Assembly (NCBI GenBank): GCA_013041785.1
Contig: JABDRK010000212.1
Span: forward strand, 1-8,292
From: Eudoraea sp.
GTDB lineage: Bacteria > Bacteroidota > Bacteroidia > Flavobacteriales > Flavobacteriaceae
Direction: 5' to 3'
Length of the DNA stretch: 8,292 bases
Part shown: piece by piece, positions 6,235 to 8,292 of the stretch
How the letters are laid out: each line of letters opens with the position of its first letter
How positions within the stretch are numbered: the first letter of the stretch is position 1
Made by a program: the position numbers and the translations under genes
Notes under the pieces: generated by a model
Told to the model about the DNA's origin: nothing
Seen by the model: only the letters and a program-made list of their open reading frames with translations
The model's database searches: none

Positions 6235-8241
6235 ATGGCCGTCACCCCCAAAAATATCATGACCCGACTCTATATCGTGGCTTCCTGCCTCTTCTTGTTT
6301 GCAGCTGCGGTGGTCTTCAAGTTGGTCAGTATTCAGATGGTGCAAGGGGAAAAATACAAAGCCCTGGCCATGCAACGCACAGAGAAGATGTTCACGATTG
6401 CCCCGAACCGGGGTAATCTGTATTCTGATGACGGGAGTCTTCTGGCAACATCCGTGGCCAAATACACGATTCGATTTGATGCGGTAACGGTAAGTAAGCG
6501 CGATTTCGAAGCGCTGGTCCAGCCATTATCCGAAGCCCTGGGGAGCCAATTTGGTAAATCTCCTTCCCATTATGACAAACTGCTTCGAAAGGCGAGGGCA
6601 AATAATAATAGGTATACCCTCGTGGCCCGGAATATTGAATATTCCGATTATATAAAGGTAAAGTCATTTCCCCTTTTTAATAAGGGCCCCTACAAAGGGG
6701 GCTTGATTGTAGAGCAGCGAACGGTAAGGGAACACCCCCTGGGTAAGATTGCCGAACGCTCTGTGGGCTATGAACGATTTGATGAAAACGGCTATGCAAC
6801 CCGAGTAGGGTTGGAGGGGGCTTTTGGTAACTACCTGCGCGGGATTGAGGGTAAAAGACTGAAACAGAAGATTGCCAAAGGGCAATGGAAACCGATAGGC
6901 CTGGATAATATAGTAGAACCCAAAGATGGTTATGATGTGGTTTCTACCATCAACATCAACATCCAGGATATTGCACACCACGCCTTGCTGGCGCAACTGG
7001 AAAAGTATAAGGCCGAGCACGGCAGTGTAATTGTCATGGAAACTCACACGGGCGAAATAAAGGCTATTTCCAATTTAGGCAGGACTGAGGATGGGAAGTA
7101 TTATGAGCGCCTGAACTATGCCATCGGGGAATCCCACGAACCGGGCTCTACCTTCAAATTAATGTCTTTGGTAGCTGCCCTGGAAGATAAAAAAGTAGAT
7201 ACAAGCACCGTAATTGATACGGAAAAGGGCAGGTGGCGTATTTATGATCGCACCGTACGCGATTCGAAACACGGGGGTTACGGTAAAATTTCGGTAGCCA
7301 GGGCCTTTGAGGTTTCCTCCAATACCGCTTTTGCAAAAATGATCCATGAAAACTATAAAACGGAGCCGGATCGTTTTGTCAATTTGCTCAGGGATATGGG
7401 CCTGCATCAGGAATTGAATATGCCCATCAAAGGAGAAGGAAAACCGGTAATCCGCTTACCTGGAGATAAAGGTTGGTCAGGTGTGTCCCTTGCATGGATG
7501 TCCCATGGCTACGAAGTGGCCTTAACACCCTTGCAGACCCTTGCCTTTTACAACGCAATTGCCAACGATGGAGAGCTGCTTCGACCCCGACTAATCAAAG
7601 AAGTCCGTGAGTGGAATAAAACCATACAACGCTTTGACAAAAAAGTCATCAATCCGGCTATTTGTTCCAGGGAAACCATAAAGCAGGTGCAGCATCTGCT
7701 TAAGAATGTGGTGGAGAAGGAGCATGGAACCGGACATAGGCTGTATTCTCCAAATTTCTCTATGTCGGGAAAAACAGGAACGGCTCAAAAGAATTATGTA
7801 GCGCGGGATCCGGATAAGCTGGGGTATATCTCCACTTTTGCGGGTTATTTTCCTGCAGACAACCCAAAATATTCCTGCATCGTGGTGATCCATGAACCGG
7901 ATAAAAGTGTAGGCTACTACGGAGCGGATGTTTCCGGACCGGTCTTCAAGTCCATTGCCCAAAAGATCTACGCCAACAATCCTCTGATTGATGAAGTCAG
8001 GGATTTGGAACCCGAAAATCATCAACTGGAAACGGACTACCAGCGATATTTCGCCGAAGCGCAGCGCAAATATCAGGCGGTTCCCAATGTTAAGGGGATG
8101 AGCGGCATGGATGCAATTTCCATTCTCGAAAATTTGGGATTGAAAGTGGAAGTAAAGGGAAATGGCAAAGTAAAGAAACAGTCCATTTCCCAGGGAACTT
8201 CTCTGGAGAAAGTGAAAAAAATTGTGCTGGAACTCTCATGA
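6235..8241 (+). CDS. ftsI: FtsI/PBP3-type class B penicillin-binding protein with C-terminal PASTA domain
   Basis: This is a 668-residue septal peptidoglycan transpeptidase, anchored in the inner membrane with its catalytic part in the periplasm. One N-terminal membrane segment (about 11-33) is followed by a class B dimerisation region (about 50-230, including APNRGNLYSDDG near 56-67). The transpeptidase domain shows all three penicillin-binding motifs: STFK (305-308, acylated Ser305), SSN (361-363) and KTG (513-515). The last 55 residues (about 614-667, from VPNVKG) form one PASTA domain. That tail makes the protein longer than E. coli FtsI (588) and is common in Bacteroidota. The ATG directly follows the ftsL stop, so reinitiation is likely. 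The gene ends in an ATGA overlap with murE. No motif is missing. Confidence 0.96.
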   Translation: MAVTPKNIMTRLYIVASCLFLFAAAVVFKLVSIQMVQGEKYKALAMQRTEKMFTIAPNRGNLYSDDGSLLATSVAKYTIRFDAVTVSKRDFEALVQPLSEALGSQFGKSPSHYDKLLRKARANNNRYTLVARNIEYSDYIKVKSFPLFNKGPYKGGLIVEQRTVREHPLGKIAERSVGYERFDENGYATRVGLEGAFGNYLRGIEGKRLKQKIAKGQWKPIGLDNIVEPKDGYDVVSTININIQDIAHHALLAQLEKYKAEHGSVIVMETHTGEIKAISNLGRTEDGKYYERLNYAIGESHEPGSTFKLMSLVAALEDKKVDTSTVIDTEKGRWRIYDRTVRDSKHGGYGKISVARAFEVSSNTAFAKMIHENYKTEPDRFVNLLRDMGLHQELNMPIKGEGKPVIRLPGDKGWSGVSLAWMSHGYEVALTPLQTLAFYNAIANDGELLRPRLIKEVREWNKTIQRFDKKVINPAICSRETIKQVQHLLKNVVEKEHGTGHRLYSPNFSMSGKTGTAQKNYVARDPDKLGYISTFAGYFPADNPKYSCIVVIHEPDKSVGYYGADVSGPVFKSIAQKIYANNPLIDEVRDLEPENHQLETDYQRYFAEAQRKYQAVPNVKGMSGMDAISILENLGLKVEVKGNGKVKKQSISQGTSLEKVKKIVLELS

Positions 8242-8292
8242 AGCTATTAAAAGACATACTTTTTGGAGTTAGCATTACCGCGGTAAATGGCA
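8238..8292 (+). CDS. murE: MurE, UDP-MurNAc-tripeptide ligase (N-terminal 18 residues only)
   Basis: An ATG overlapping the ftsI stop (ATGA, 8238-8241) opens a frame that runs off the right edge, reading MKLLKDILFGVSITAVNG. This resembles the usual Bacteroidota MurE start (MKLLKDIL...V), and murE is the expected next gene after ftsI in the dcw cluster. MurE adds the third amino acid, normally meso-diaminopimelate in Gram-negatives, to UDP-MurNAc-L-Ala-D-Glu in the cytoplasm. No ATP-binding or substrate motif lies in the visible part, so the call depends on the opening residues and gene order. The four-base overlap implies translational coupling to ftsI. Confidence 0.82.
   Translation, partial: MKLLKDILFGVSITAVNG

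Noticed and set aside
7591..8025. 144-codon minus-strand frame opposite ftsI
   Set aside because: It lies antisense to the conserved transpeptidase domain and has no recognisable product.

Overview
The window comes from a member of the Bacteroidota, most probably a marine-type Flavobacteriaceae. The gliding genes gldB and gldC sit at the left edge. The division/cell-wall (dcw) cluster has the Bacteroidota form, with an FtsL-like protein and a PASTA-bearing FtsI. Two promoter candidates carry the TAnnTTTG -7 box typical of this phylum. The genus cannot be fixed from this stretch.

Layout. Positions 1-474 (+) hold the 3' end of gldB and the whole of gldC. Converging on them, 483-2126 (-), is a short alpha-glucan phosphorylase-like enzyme (GT35) in which the PLP-binding lysine appears to be threonine. 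Positions 2127-2439 are a 313-base divergent spacer with a nested imperfect inverted repeat. At 2440-2814 (+) is a small conserved protein with a CxxC motif and no known function. It converges on a two-gene minus-strand unit, an alpha/beta hydrolase (3492-4256) followed by the ribosome-assembly GTPase engB (2832-3446).

Positions 4257-4525 are a divergent control region. It has one TATATTTG -7 box facing each way and, ahead of the mraZ box, three tandem 10-base GTGGTAATTT-type repeats that look like MraZ binding boxes. From 4526 to the right edge the dcw cluster runs on the plus strand: mraZ, rsmH, ftsL-like, ftsI and the start of murE. These genes are tightly packed: a 23-base overlap (mraZ/rsmH), a 40-base gap, a stop codon directly abutting a start codon (ftsL/ftsI), and an ATGA overlap (ftsI/murE).

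How the genes work together. The dcw genes couple 16S rRNA methylation (RsmH) to septal peptidoglycan synthesis (FtsL scaffold, FtsI transpeptidase) and precursor supply (MurE), under probable MraZ autoregulation. EngB supports 50S ribosome assembly. The phosphorylase-like enzyme belongs to storage-glucan metabolism and appears to be transcribed alone. GldB and GldC belong to the gliding machinery. Nearly all of the window is ordinary chromosomal core. I see no mobile element, RNA gene or CRISPR array. The points most worth a second look are the phosphorylase substitution, the MraZ-box promoter, the CxxC protein and the inverted repeat upstream of it.
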